Origin: an uncultured Lachnospiraceae bacterium
GTDB taxonomy: Bacteria > Bacillota > Clostridia > Lachnospirales > Lachnospiraceae
Direction of reading: 5' to 3'
Assembly: GCA_910579805.1 (NCBI GenBank)
Contig: CAJTWM010000010.1
Location: forward strand, 1-64,000
DNA length: 64,000 nucleotides
Positions 17,903-25,645 of the stretch are shown here, piece after piece. The notes below the pieces were generated by a model. That model was not told where the DNA came from. It worked only from the letters and a program-made list of their open reading frames with translations, and ran no database searches. The translations under genes were made by a program, and so were the position numbers. The first letter of the stretch is position 1; the number at the start of each line of letters is the position of its first letter.

Positions 17903-17963
17903 GAGGTGTCCAAGCCAACAAAATAAGGCAAAAGATGCCATAGATAGCAATACAAACACAATC

Positions 17964-18013
17964 CCCTGTTGCTTATAATGAAAACATAAAAGTGAAAGCA
18001 AAAAGCAACAGGG
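17964..18013. promoter_or_regulatory. 11-bp inverted repeat bracketing a TATAAT upstream of the GH94 remnant
   Basis: CCCTGTTGCTT (17964-17974) and AAGCAACAGGG (18003-18013) are perfect inverted copies separated by 28 bp, with TATAAT at 17974-17979 between them. The right arm touches the AGGGAGG ribosome binding site of the gene at 18025. It could be a repressor operator around a promoter, or an RNA hairpin masking the ribosome binding site. Confidence 0.5.
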
Positions 18014-18024
18014 AGGTGTTTGGG

Positions 18025-19383
18025 ATGCGTTATGGGTATTTTGATAATGAGCGGAGGGAGTATGTGATCGAGAAAGTAGATCTGCCTACCTCCTGGACAA
18101 ATTATCTTGGAGTAGAGGATACTTGCGTCGTGGTAAATCATACGGCCGGGGGTTATATGTTTTATAAGACGCCCGAGTATCACAGAGTCACAAGATTTCG
18201 TGCAAACAGCATCCCCATGGACAGGCCGGGACATTATGTGTATGTCCGGGACAATGAAACGGGGGATTATTTCAGTATATCCTGGCAGCCGGTAGGAAAG
18301 CCGCTTGATCAGGCAAACTATACTTGCAGGCACGGAATGTCTTATACCGTATATGAGTGCGAATACAGCGGGATCAAGGCAAGTCAGAAACTGTCGGTTC
18401 CAATCGGGGACACAGTGGAGATTTGGGACGTGACGCTGGAAAATCAGAGCGATCAGGCCAGAGATTTGAGCGTATTCAGTTATGCGGAATTTTCTTTTCA
18501 CCATATCATGATCGACAACCAGAATTTTCAGATGAGTATGTATTGCGCCGGATCTTCTTATGAAGACGGCATTATAGAACATGATTTGTTTTATGAAGAA
18601 TTCGGCTATCAGTATTTTACGGCTGATTTTGAACCGGACGGATATGACTGTCTGAGAGACCGTTTTATCGGATTGTATCATACGGAAGACAATCCAGCGG
18701 CGGTGGAGGAAGGGCATTGTTCCGGCTCGTCGGAGCTTGGCAATAATCATTGCGCTTCGCTACAAAAAAATCTGATCCTGCAGCCGGGAGAAAAACGGCG
18801 CATGATTTTTCTGCTAGGGGAAGGCGGAAGAGAAGCGGGAAAGAAAATGCGGGAGAAATACAAAAACCATGGAGCGGTAGACGAAGCCTATGCACGTCTT
18901 AAAGATTTTTGGCAGGAGAAATTCGACAAGCTGCAGATCCGCACGCCCAATGAAGGAATGAATACGCTGATCAATACATGGACATTGTATCAGTCGGAGA
19001 TCAATGTGATGTTTTCCCGGTTCGCTTCGTTTATTGAAGTAGGAGGAAGGACGGGGCTGGGCTATAGGGATACGGCGCAGGACGCCATGACGATTCCTCA
19101 TTCCAATCCGGAGATGTGCAAAAAGAGAATCATACAGTTATTAAAAGGGCTGGTTTCGGAAGGATATGGACTGCATCTGTTCTCCCCGGAATGGTTTGAG
19201 GAAAAGGGCGGCAGCAAGCCTTTTAAATCGCCGACGGTCATACCGGAGCTTGACAAAAACAATATGATCCATGGAATAGAGGACGCCTGTTCGGACGATG
19301 CGCTTTGGCTTGTCAGCGCAGTGATTGCTATCTCTTATCGCATTTTGGTTTCATACATTTTCCGTCTTTCAGGATCTGTCTGA
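18025..19383 (+). pseudogene. GH94 cellobiose/cellodextrin phosphorylase, 3' half deleted
   Basis: Starts at ATG 18025 after AGGGAGG and runs 452 codons. Text to about residue 431 reads as a glycoside hydrolase family 94 phosphorylase: the N-terminal beta-sandwich (MRYGYFDNERREYVIEK, PTSWTNYLG) and the start of the helical barrel (GRTGLGYRDTAQDAMTIPHS, ACSDDALWLV). GH94 enzymes are usually 800 residues or longer, and the catalytic Asp lies past this point. After DALWLV the frame becomes unrelated (ISYRILVSYIFRLSGSV) and is antisense to the end of nagA. The homology break (about 19318) is within 10 bp of the nagA stop, so a deletion joined the two genes. The product should be inactive as a phosphorylase. 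Confidence 0.85.
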
Positions 19384-20512
19384 TCTGCAGGCTTTCTTTG
19401 TCAAGGAGCAGCAGGTGGGCTTTCTTTCCCGGAGAGATACTGCCGTAGAGTCTGTCCATGCCGACCGAACGGCATGGATGGATGGTAGCGGCGGCAACTG
19501 CCTTTTCAAGGGGGATCCCCATGGAAACGGCTGTCAGCATACAGGAAAAGAGGGGGGTTACGCTGCCGGCGATCGTACCGTCTGCAAGAACCGCCTTGTT
19601 GCCGTGTACGCTTACATCCTGTCCGCCCAATGTATAGGTGCCGTCCGGTTTACCGGCAGCGCGCATACTGTCGCTGATCAGGAGCACCCTGTCGGGGAAG
19701 AGACGGAACGTGGCGCGGACTACCGGCGCGGAGATATGAAGGCCGTCGCAGATCAGTTCTACATAACAGTGTTCTGTGTCCGCGGCTGCCCCGATCACGC
19801 CGCTGTCCCTGTGGTGCAGGGGAGGCATTGCATTATATAAATGGGTGACGTGAAGCGCGCCTGCGTCCATTGCCGCTTTTGCACAGGCATAATCCGCCTC
19901 GGTGTGGGCGATGGAAAAGGCGGTTTTGTCTTTGTATTTTTTTATCACCGGAAGGGCGTTTGAAAGTTCAGGGGCAAGCGAGATCAGCTTTACCAGTCCG
20001 CCGGAAAGCGTAAGATAACGCTCCACGTCTTCCTCGTTCGGGTCGCAGATATAAGCGGCGTTTTGCGCCCCTTTTTTCGCCTGACTGATAAAAGGGCCTT
20101 CCATATGGATGCCGATCAGATCGGCGCCGTCCGAAAAGCGTCCGCCCTTTTTCTGCATGGAATGAAAAGCGGCTGCCGTTTCGCAAATGCCGTTTAAAAG
20201 TTCCTTCGGCATGGTCATGGTAGCGGGACAGATAGAAGTAACGCCGTTTTGTAAACAAAAAGCGGCGATCTTCTCATAAGCTTCTAAGTCGTTATCGCAA
20301 AAATCATATCCGTCGCAGCCATGAAAATGAATGTCCGTCAAACCAGGTATGACGTAGCAGCCGGAGGCGTCTATTACCGTATCCGTTTCTTCTTTATCGT
20401 CTTTTTTATCGTCTTCGCTGATCAATGCGGTGATCTTATCATCGTCCGTCCGTATGGACAGAGGCATGAAGCGTTCTTCTTCCGTAAAAACAAGACCGTT
20501 TTGAATGAGCAT
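19328..20512 (-). CDS. nagA: N-acetylglucosamine-6-phosphate deacetylase
   Basis: 394 residues from ATG 20512-20510, chosen because GGAGG lies just upstream; an upstream frame to 20623 lacks homology. Metal and catalytic motifs of the amidohydrolase fold are present: DIHFHGCDGYDF, HMEGPFIS, AHTEADYACAK, VTHLYNAMPPLHHRD and the LISDSM strand with catalytic Asp. The enzyme removes acetate from GlcNAc-6-phosphate in the cytosol, feeding NagB. It lies immediately downstream of nagB on the same strand, a standard amino-sugar catabolic operon. Its 3' end abuts the truncated GH94 gene across a deletion scar, but its own C-terminus (RQILKDGKCMK) appears complete. Confidence 0.95.
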   Translation of the reverse strand: MLIQNGLVFTEEERFMPLSIRTDDDKITALISEDDKKDDKEETDTVIDASGCYVIPGLTDIHFHGCDGYDFCDNDLEAYEKIAAFCLQNGVTSICPATMTMPKELLNGICETAAAFHSMQKKGGRFSDGADLIGIHMEGPFISQAKKGAQNAAYICDPNEEDVERYLTLSGGLVKLISLAPELSNALPVIKKYKDKTAFSIAHTEADYACAKAAMDAGALHVTHLYNAMPPLHHRDSGVIGAAADTEHCYVELICDGLHISAPVVRATFRLFPDRVLLISDSMRAAGKPDGTYTLGGQDVSVHGNKAVLADGTIAGSVTPLFSCMLTAVSMGIPLEKAVAAATIHPCRSVGMDRLYGSISPGKKAHLLLLDKESLQIRQILKDGKCMKPKCDKR

Positions 20513-20622
20513 AAAAAATTCCTCCAGTTTGGTAGATTGATGTCCTGCCGCAAAAACGGAGTACGGGTCGCGTGCAGGCAGGGGTGTTTCTCCTATTGGT
20601 TTACAGGGAGCCTGCTGGTTCA

Positions 20623-21354
20623 TTACTGATCCAGAAGAGCCGCCGCTTCTTGGTCTGCAATGACGGTGACATCGTTATGGAGCTGCAGGACCGAAGCCGG
20701 AACCTTTGGGGTGATCGGTCCGAAAAAGGCTTCTTTTAAGATCCCCGCCTTTGCACCGCCGCTTACGATGACAAGAATCTTTTTTGCCTGCATGATTGAA
20801 CCGATGCCCATTGTGTAAGCCTGTTTGGGAACTTTATCAAAAGAATCAAAAAAACGGGAATTGGCTTCGATGGTACTTTGAGTCAGATCTACGCAGTGGA
20901 CGCCCTTTGCATAGGCATCGGCCGGTTCGTTAAAGCCGATATGACCGTTATTGCCCAGACCTAAAAGCTGAAGATCGATACCGCCGCAGTTTTCTATAAT
21001 CTTATCATAGTCTTTACATGCTTTTTGCGGATCAGCCTCTAAACCGTCCGGAACATATGTTTTTGCTTTATTAATATTAATGTGGTCAAAAAGATGAGTA
21101 TTCATAAAATACCGGTAGCTTTGGTCGTCTTTTGGAGAAAGTCCTTTGTATTCATCCAAATTGATACTGGTGACGTTTGAAAAATCAAGGTCGCCTGCCT
21201 GATACATACTGATTAGATGCTGATAAGCGCCAATCGGAGAAGATCCGGTAGCGAGCCCCAGCACGCTGTCCGGCTTTAAAATGATCTGCGCGGCAATGTG
21301 GTTTGCTGCGATACGGCTCATCTGGTCGTAGTGATCTGCTTTGATAATCCTCAT
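20623..21354 (-). CDS. nagB: Glucosamine-6-phosphate deaminase
   Basis: 243 residues, full length for the short Firmicute form without the allosteric C-terminal extension. The substrate loop is GLATGSSPIGAY (near residue 34). The catalytic Asp follows in NLDEYKGL. The signature LGLGNNGHIGFNEP includes the catalytic His. It converts glucosamine-6-phosphate to fructose-6-phosphate and ammonia in the cytosol. Its start has GGGAGGTATC upstream. Together with nagA it uses GlcNAc from peptidoglycan recycling or host glycans. A good promoter lies upstream on the minus strand (21440-21412) with a small inverted repeat at its start point. Confidence 0.97.
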   Translation of the reverse strand: MRIIKADHYDQMSRIAANHIAAQIILKPDSVLGLATGSSPIGAYQHLISMYQAGDLDFSNVTSINLDEYKGLSPKDDQSYRYFMNTHLFDHININKAKTYVPDGLEADPQKACKDYDKIIENCGGIDLQLLGLGNNGHIGFNEPADAYAKGVHCVDLTQSTIEANSRFFDSFDKVPKQAYTMGIGSIMQAKKILVIVSGGAKAGILKEAFFGPITPKVPASVLQLHNDVTVIADQEAAALLDQ

Positions 21355-21381
21355 AAAGATACCTCCCTGTCCGCTTTAGAG

Positions 21382-21440
21382 CGTAATATTTTTCGTTACG
21401 GTTTCAAATTCAGTATAGCAATCATAAAGCGGGGATGCAA
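21382..21440 (-). promoter_or_regulatory. nagB-nagA promoter with a small inverted repeat at the start point
   Basis: On the minus strand TTGCAT (21440-21435), 17 bp, TATACT (21417-21412). Just downstream, CGTAA/TTACG arms (21400-21396 and 21386-21382) with a 9-bp centre form an operator-like inverted repeat. A GntR-type amino-sugar repressor would be expected, but none is encoded nearby. Confidence 0.6.
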
Positions 21441-21508
21441 GGAAGAGAACGCGGAATGGCAACATATGAAAAAAAGAAACAAAAAAAGTAACAAAATCGT
21501 GAAAACCT

Positions 21509-21537
21509 TTGCAATTTATGAAGGATACCAATATAAT
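21509..21537 (+). promoter_or_regulatory. Sigma-A promoter for the 7TM-type GGDEF gene
   Basis: TTGCAA (21509-21514), 17 bp, TATAAT (21532-21537); start codon at 21587 with GAGGGG upstream. It diverges from the nag promoter. Confidence 0.75.
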
Positions 21538-21586
21538 AAAAAGGACTGATAACGTTTCGGGGGAATAATAAAGAGGGGCGGTATTT

Positions 21587-23302
21587 ATGAAGAAAGAAGT
21601 ACTTTCAGTCAAAAATATTTTAAAAGCGGCATGGGTTCTGTGGTCGCTTTTGAGTACGGCTTTCTGGCTGCCGAAGGTAGACCAGTTACTTACAAAAGAT
21701 TATGATACAATCAAAAACGAGTATGTTGCATTGGACGATTTCTGGAATATTACGATAGACGGAGAGAGCTTCTATGATGTGGATCTAAGGGAGTTCCGGT
21801 TTCCTGCGGTGAACAAAGGCAGCAGGATCGTTATGGAGAGGGCGCTTCCGGAGGATTGGGAAGTGGTGGAAGGAGCGCTTCGCCTGTATATCAGGCAGGC
21901 GGCGGTAACGGTGAGCATTGACGGAGAAACGATCTATGAATACGGCCATGACAGGATCGCGGCAAAGAAAACGGTAGGCAGCGGTATTCAATTCATTAAT
22001 TTTCCGGGCGTTTATCAAGGGAAACAACTTATGATCTGTCTGGATGTGGCGGAAGATCAGGCGTTTACGAAACTGGACACCGTCAGAGTCTATCCGTGGG
22101 AGAGCGCTTACAGGGTGCTTATGACGGAGAACAGACTTCCCCTTTTCTTCGGGAGTTTTTTGGTTATATTCGGACTTGCGGGCTGTATCATGACTACTTT
22201 TGCAGTGGTATTTTCCAAAAAATATATCAGGCTTTTGTGTATATCGGTTTTTTCCCTTTGTATGGGACTATGGACATTGTGCTATTATCGTGTGGTTTCC
22301 GTCTATGCGATTCCGGTATATGCGGTCTCGCTGATAGAACATATTGCGTTTTATCTTGCGCCGCTGCCGTTGATCATCTATATGTATGATGACGTGATGA
22401 AATTAAAACAGCGGATCTTAAGGAATTTGTATTGGGTGTTTCTGGGATATAACATTGCTTCTTTAGTGGTGATGCTGACGCTGCATTCGATGGATATTGT
22501 TCATTTAGCGGCAATGCTGCCTTACATGGTGGGAAATATTGTCTGCTGCCTGTTTTATTTTAGCGTCGTGATCTTCATCAACTTTAAATTCAGCAGGGCT
22601 ACGGACAGGCTTTATATGATAGGGATGTTGACGATCATTTTCTGTACGGTTTATGATTTGATCGGTTATGGCGGCGACCGCTATTATGGTTATAGCATTC
22701 TTACGAGGGTCAAAGGGGTGTCGTCTATCGGCGTGATGGTGCTTATTTTTATTCTGTTCCTTTCTTTTTATTTTGATGTCACACAGAAGATGATGCAGGA
22801 GACAGAGAGGAATTCATTGATCAGGAGCGCTTATACCGACGAACTGACGCAGCTTTATAACCGCCGTTATTGTATGGAACATATGAACAGACTGCGGGAG
22901 GAAGGCGCCGCTGATTATACGGTGATCTGCTTCGACCTGAATAATTTAAAGACGGTAAATGATACTTACGGCCATGCCAAGGGCGACGTATTGATCAAAA
23001 GCGCTGCGGAAGTGCTGAAAGAAACTTTTGCAAAGCAGGGGATCGTGGCGAGGATGGGAGGCGACGAGTTCATTGCCGTACTGGATACGGCAGACAAGGA
23101 TAAGGCTGCGGAATGCATGGAGCGGTTTCAGCAGAACATCCACAGGAAAAACGATCAGGTCAAGGATCTGAATCTGTCCATTGCCTGCGGGTATGCGTCC
23201 TGTCTGGAAATGGAGGCGGACATAGAGAAGGTTTATCAGATGGCGGATGATAGGATGTATGAGCATAAAAAACAAATGAAAATGGGCAGACCGGCATTTT
23301 AA
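21587..23302 (+). CDS. Diguanylate cyclase with 7TM-type membrane sensor
   Basis: 571 residues. Helix 1 (about 10-28) is followed by a 150-residue extracytoplasmic beta-rich domain that includes VVEGALRLYIRQAAVTVSID. A block of about seven helices spans residues 185-400, the layout of 7TMR-DISM receptors. The GGDEF domain starts near residue 420 (YTDELTQLYNRRYCMEHM; FDLNNLKTVNDTYGHAKGD) with intact G491-G-D-E-F, so it should be catalytically active. No EAL or HD-GYP domain is attached. The last codons lie inside the terminator stem. The architecture resembles the two paralogues at 46482 and 48145. Confidence 0.93.
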   Translation: MKKEVLSVKNILKAAWVLWSLLSTAFWLPKVDQLLTKDYDTIKNEYVALDDFWNITIDGESFYDVDLREFRFPAVNKGSRIVMERALPEDWEVVEGALRLYIRQAAVTVSIDGETIYEYGHDRIAAKKTVGSGIQFINFPGVYQGKQLMICLDVAEDQAFTKLDTVRVYPWESAYRVLMTENRLPLFFGSFLVIFGLAGCIMTTFAVVFSKKYIRLLCISVFSLCMGLWTLCYYRVVSVYAIPVYAVSLIEHIAFYLAPLPLIIYMYDDVMKLKQRILRNLYWVFLGYNIASLVVMLTLHSMDIVHLAAMLPYMVGNIVCCLFYFSVVIFINFKFSRATDRLYMIGMLTIIFCTVYDLIGYGGDRYYGYSILTRVKGVSSIGVMVLIFILFLSFYFDVTQKMMQETERNSLIRSAYTDELTQLYNRRYCMEHMNRLREEGAADYTVICFDLNNLKTVNDTYGHAKGDVLIKSAAEVLKETFAKQGIVARMGGDEFIAVLDTADKDKAAECMERFQQNIHRKNDQVKDLNLSIACGYASCLEMEADIEKVYQMADDRMYEHKKQMKMGRPAF

Positions 23303-23319
23303 ACGCCGGTCTGTTTTTG
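23287..23319. terminator. Terminator overlapping the GGDEF stop codon
   Basis: CAGACCGGC (23287-23295) pairs with GCCGGTCTG (23305-23313), followed by TTTTT. The stop codon sits in the loop. The convergent hemerythrin gene ends 22 bp downstream, so the hairpin may serve both strands. Confidence 0.85.
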
Positions 23320-23340
23320 TGTGCAGAGGAAATATGCCGC

Positions 23341-24240
23341 TCAGGCGGCGTCAAAATGCCTGATGCAAAGAGCCATGTAACCGTTGCCGTCCGTATGGAA
23401 CAGCAGACTGTAAGGCGGATATTCCTTATCGAATGTACGCAGAAGCTGGTCAAAAGTGAGCATATCGTTTCGATCCAGCCGATAGGCATCCTTTTGTGCA
23501 AAATGTTTTCCTACACAGGCCATAAACTGCTGTGAGATCATTTTGATCGCGTGGATCACGGTCTTATCGACTTTCGGGATCTGCTTTCCGATGACAGAGC
23601 TCAGAACGTGCAGCACCATCCGCTCTTCATAGGCTAAAAAGACCTGAAGCCGTTCGCCGGCTTCGTTATGATAGTTTAACCGGTAACAGAGTATATTTTC
23701 AGAAGAAAAGTTCTCTCCGCTGTAGCGTTCGCTGACGATGCCGACCGATAATTTAAATAAATTTTCCCAAACTTCCATAGAGGCTTTTTTCAGCGAGGTC
23801 AGCATGTCTTCGGAAGGCTGGTGGATCCACTTGTTGACGGCGCGTCCTGTGATCGCCTGATCCTCGACGGCGATATGTACATTCAGCCAGCCGACGCAGA
23901 TGCCCAGAAAATGCTCAACGGATTCCTTAGAATATTCCTGTTCTTCCATTTCCTTTTCCAGTGCGGGTATGGTCTTGTCCCTCAGATCGTCATGCAGCGT
24001 TTTGTGCAGTTCGTACCCGCCGTAATGTATGGACTGCATATAGGCCTCTTCCTCTGCAAAATGCTTTAACGTATAGCTTTTAAAGTATTTGATCCCTTCT
24101 TTGCAGGCGTGAAGCTGTTTTGTTTCATCTTCGTTGAGAATGATCAGCTTGCCTACGATAGAAAAAAGCTTTTGGTGAGCTTTATCAATGATGTCAACGT
24201 TAGTGTTATACCGGTCGTTCCATTTCACTTCGTTTAACAT
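23341..24240 (-). CDS. Bacteriohemerythrin with an extra C-terminal domain
   Basis: 299 residues from ATG 24240-24238, placed after GGAGGGGAATC; upstream residues in frame are not family-like. Residues 1-135 are a bacteriohemerythrin: WNDRYNTNVDIIDKAHQKLF, LKHFAEEEAYM, LHKTLHDDL and WLNVHIAVED, with the His/Glu ligands for a di-iron O2-binding centre. The remaining 160 residues form a second alpha/beta domain ending in SLLFHTDGNGYMALCIRHF. I do not recognise it with confidence; a CheX-like fold is a weak possibility. The gene lies among c-di-GMP genes and is divergent from the HD-GYP gene, so an oxygen- or NO-sensing role in that network is plausible but inferred. Confidence 0.85.
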   Translation of the reverse strand: MLNEVKWNDRYNTNVDIIDKAHQKLFSIVGKLIILNEDETKQLHACKEGIKYFKSYTLKHFAEEEAYMQSIHYGGYELHKTLHDDLRDKTIPALEKEMEEQEYSKESVEHFLGICVGWLNVHIAVEDQAITGRAVNKWIHQPSEDMLTSLKKASMEVWENLFKLSVGIVSERYSGENFSSENILCYRLNYHNEAGERLQVFLAYEERMVLHVLSSVIGKQIPKVDKTVIHAIKMISQQFMACVGKHFAQKDAYRLDRNDMLTFDQLLRTFDKEYPPYSLLFHTDGNGYMALCIRHFDAA

Positions 24241-24324
24241 ATGTGATTCCCCTCCTGATTCTGTTTTATACATAGTGAGTTTAGCATATTTTCCAAAACT
24301 TAACAACGTGTGGCGAGAAAATCA

Positions 24325-24353
24325 TTGCATAAGTCGGAAAGAAAGGCTATGAT
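24325..24353 (+). promoter_or_regulatory. Sigma-A promoter for the HD-GYP gene
   Basis: TTGCAT (24325-24330), 17 bp, TATGAT (24348-24353), leaving a leader of about 110 nt before the TTG start at 24469. I see no c-di-GMP riboswitch signature in that leader. Confidence 0.65.
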
Positions 24354-24468
24354 AATCATAGGAATGGACTATTATGGCAGATGGAAAAAGAGTGGCAGCG
24401 AAAGAGAGCCGGCAGGCTGATGGCAGAGATCATAGCAGGTTAAAATACAAACCAAAGGGGATAAACAC

Positions 24469-25578
24469 TTGATCAAGAGAAAATACATTGCAGCAAGAAT
24501 CATACAGCCGGGAATGATCATAGACCAGTCGATCATGGACAGGGCGGGAAGGGTACTGATTGCCCGCGGTACATGTATGGACGACTACCTGATCGCATCC
24601 TTAAGAAAAATGGGGGTGCCCGGCGTATATATCAGGGAAGGCGAAGAGGACGAAGAAAAGAAAGCGGATGCGGCGGAGCCGGTGGTAGCGCCCGCGGTTC
24701 AAAAAAAGATCGAAAAACTGAAAGTTGAGGACAGGGCGAAAGTAAGGCTTCAGGAAAGCGTAAAGGAAAGAGTGGCGGAAGGCGTCCAGTATCTTTACAG
24801 CGATACGGATTCGGAGAACTTTACCGACGCTACCAAGAGCATTACGGACGACCTGATGAAGGCAATCTCCGATAACGATGCGATCGCGGTCGATATCAGC
24901 GCGCTGAAAGTCAGCGACGAATATACGTTTAAGCACAGCGTGGATGTGGCGACTATGGCGATGATCGTTGCAAGACAGCACGGACTGGCAAAGGAACGGA
25001 TCTATGAGATCGGCATTTCGGGACTGCTCCACGATATAGGCAAATCCAAGATCCCTAACGAAGTATTGAATAAAGCGGGAAAACTGACGGATGAAGAATT
25101 TGCCCTGATGAAAAAGCACTCTTTGCTTGGATATGAGATTTTAAAAGGAAAGGATAACCTTTCCATTTCCGTAAAACTGGGGGTGCTGCAGCATCATGAG
25201 AAAAATAACGGGCGCGGTTATCCTTTAGGAGTGAAAGAGGAGCAGATCGATCTGTATGCGAAGATCATATCCGTTGCGGATATTTATGATGCGCTTGTAA
25301 CGGAACGTCCTTATAAAAAGGCATTTTCACCAAGAGATGCGGTAGAAATGATCATGGCGATGACGGAAGAACTGGATATCAATGTGATGAAGAGTTTTTT
25401 AGAGAGCGTGATCTTGTATCCGGTAGGCTGCGATGTGGAGCTTAGTACGGGGGAAAAAGCAAGGGTCATCGAAAACAGCCCCCAATATGTGCTGCGGCCT
25501 AAAGTGGTAGGGCTTACTACAGGGCGGGTCTATGAGCTTGCAACCGATATGGGATGCGCAAATGTGATCATTCTGTAA
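24469..25578 (+). CDS. HD-GYP domain c-di-GMP phosphodiesterase
   Basis: 369 residues, TTG start preceded by AAAGGGGA. The N-terminal 60 residues resemble the DUF3391-like cap of HD-GYP proteins (KRKYIAARIIQPGMIIDQSIMD). A charged linker follows, then the HD-GYP domain from about residue 150: HSVDVATMAM, HD at 188-189 in LLHDIGKSKIPNE, the downstream HSLLGYEIL, HHEKNNGRGYP and IYDALVTERPYKKA. All metal-binding His/Asp positions appear present. The family hydrolyses c-di-GMP to pGpG or GMP in the cytosol. It is the only recognisable c-di-GMP phosphodiesterase in the window, against five GGDEF genes, and is followed by one of them. Confidence 0.95.
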   Translation: MIKRKYIAARIIQPGMIIDQSIMDRAGRVLIARGTCMDDYLIASLRKMGVPGVYIREGEEDEEKKADAAEPVVAPAVQKKIEKLKVEDRAKVRLQESVKERVAEGVQYLYSDTDSENFTDATKSITDDLMKAISDNDAIAVDISALKVSDEYTFKHSVDVATMAMIVARQHGLAKERIYEIGISGLLHDIGKSKIPNEVLNKAGKLTDEEFALMKKHSLLGYEILKGKDNLSISVKLGVLQHHEKNNGRGYPLGVKEEQIDLYAKIISVADIYDALVTERPYKKAFSPRDAVEMIMAMTEELDINVMKSFLESVILYPVGCDVELSTGEKARVIENSPQYVLRPKVVGLTTGRVYELATDMGCANVIIL

Positions 25579-25645
25579 AAGCGGACGGCGGAATCCTATT
25601 TTTGACTGGGACAGGAACAATGATAAAGAAAGCAGGGAATAAGGC

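Noticed and set aside
20513..20623. Longer nagA start at 20623
   Set aside because: ATG at 20512 has GGAGG upstream and fits the family's N-terminus; the extension is unrelated and overlaps the nagB stop.
24354..24468. Possible c-di-GMP riboswitch in the HD-GYP leader
   Set aside because: The expected GEMM-type conserved segments are not visible in the leader; no other gap shows one either.
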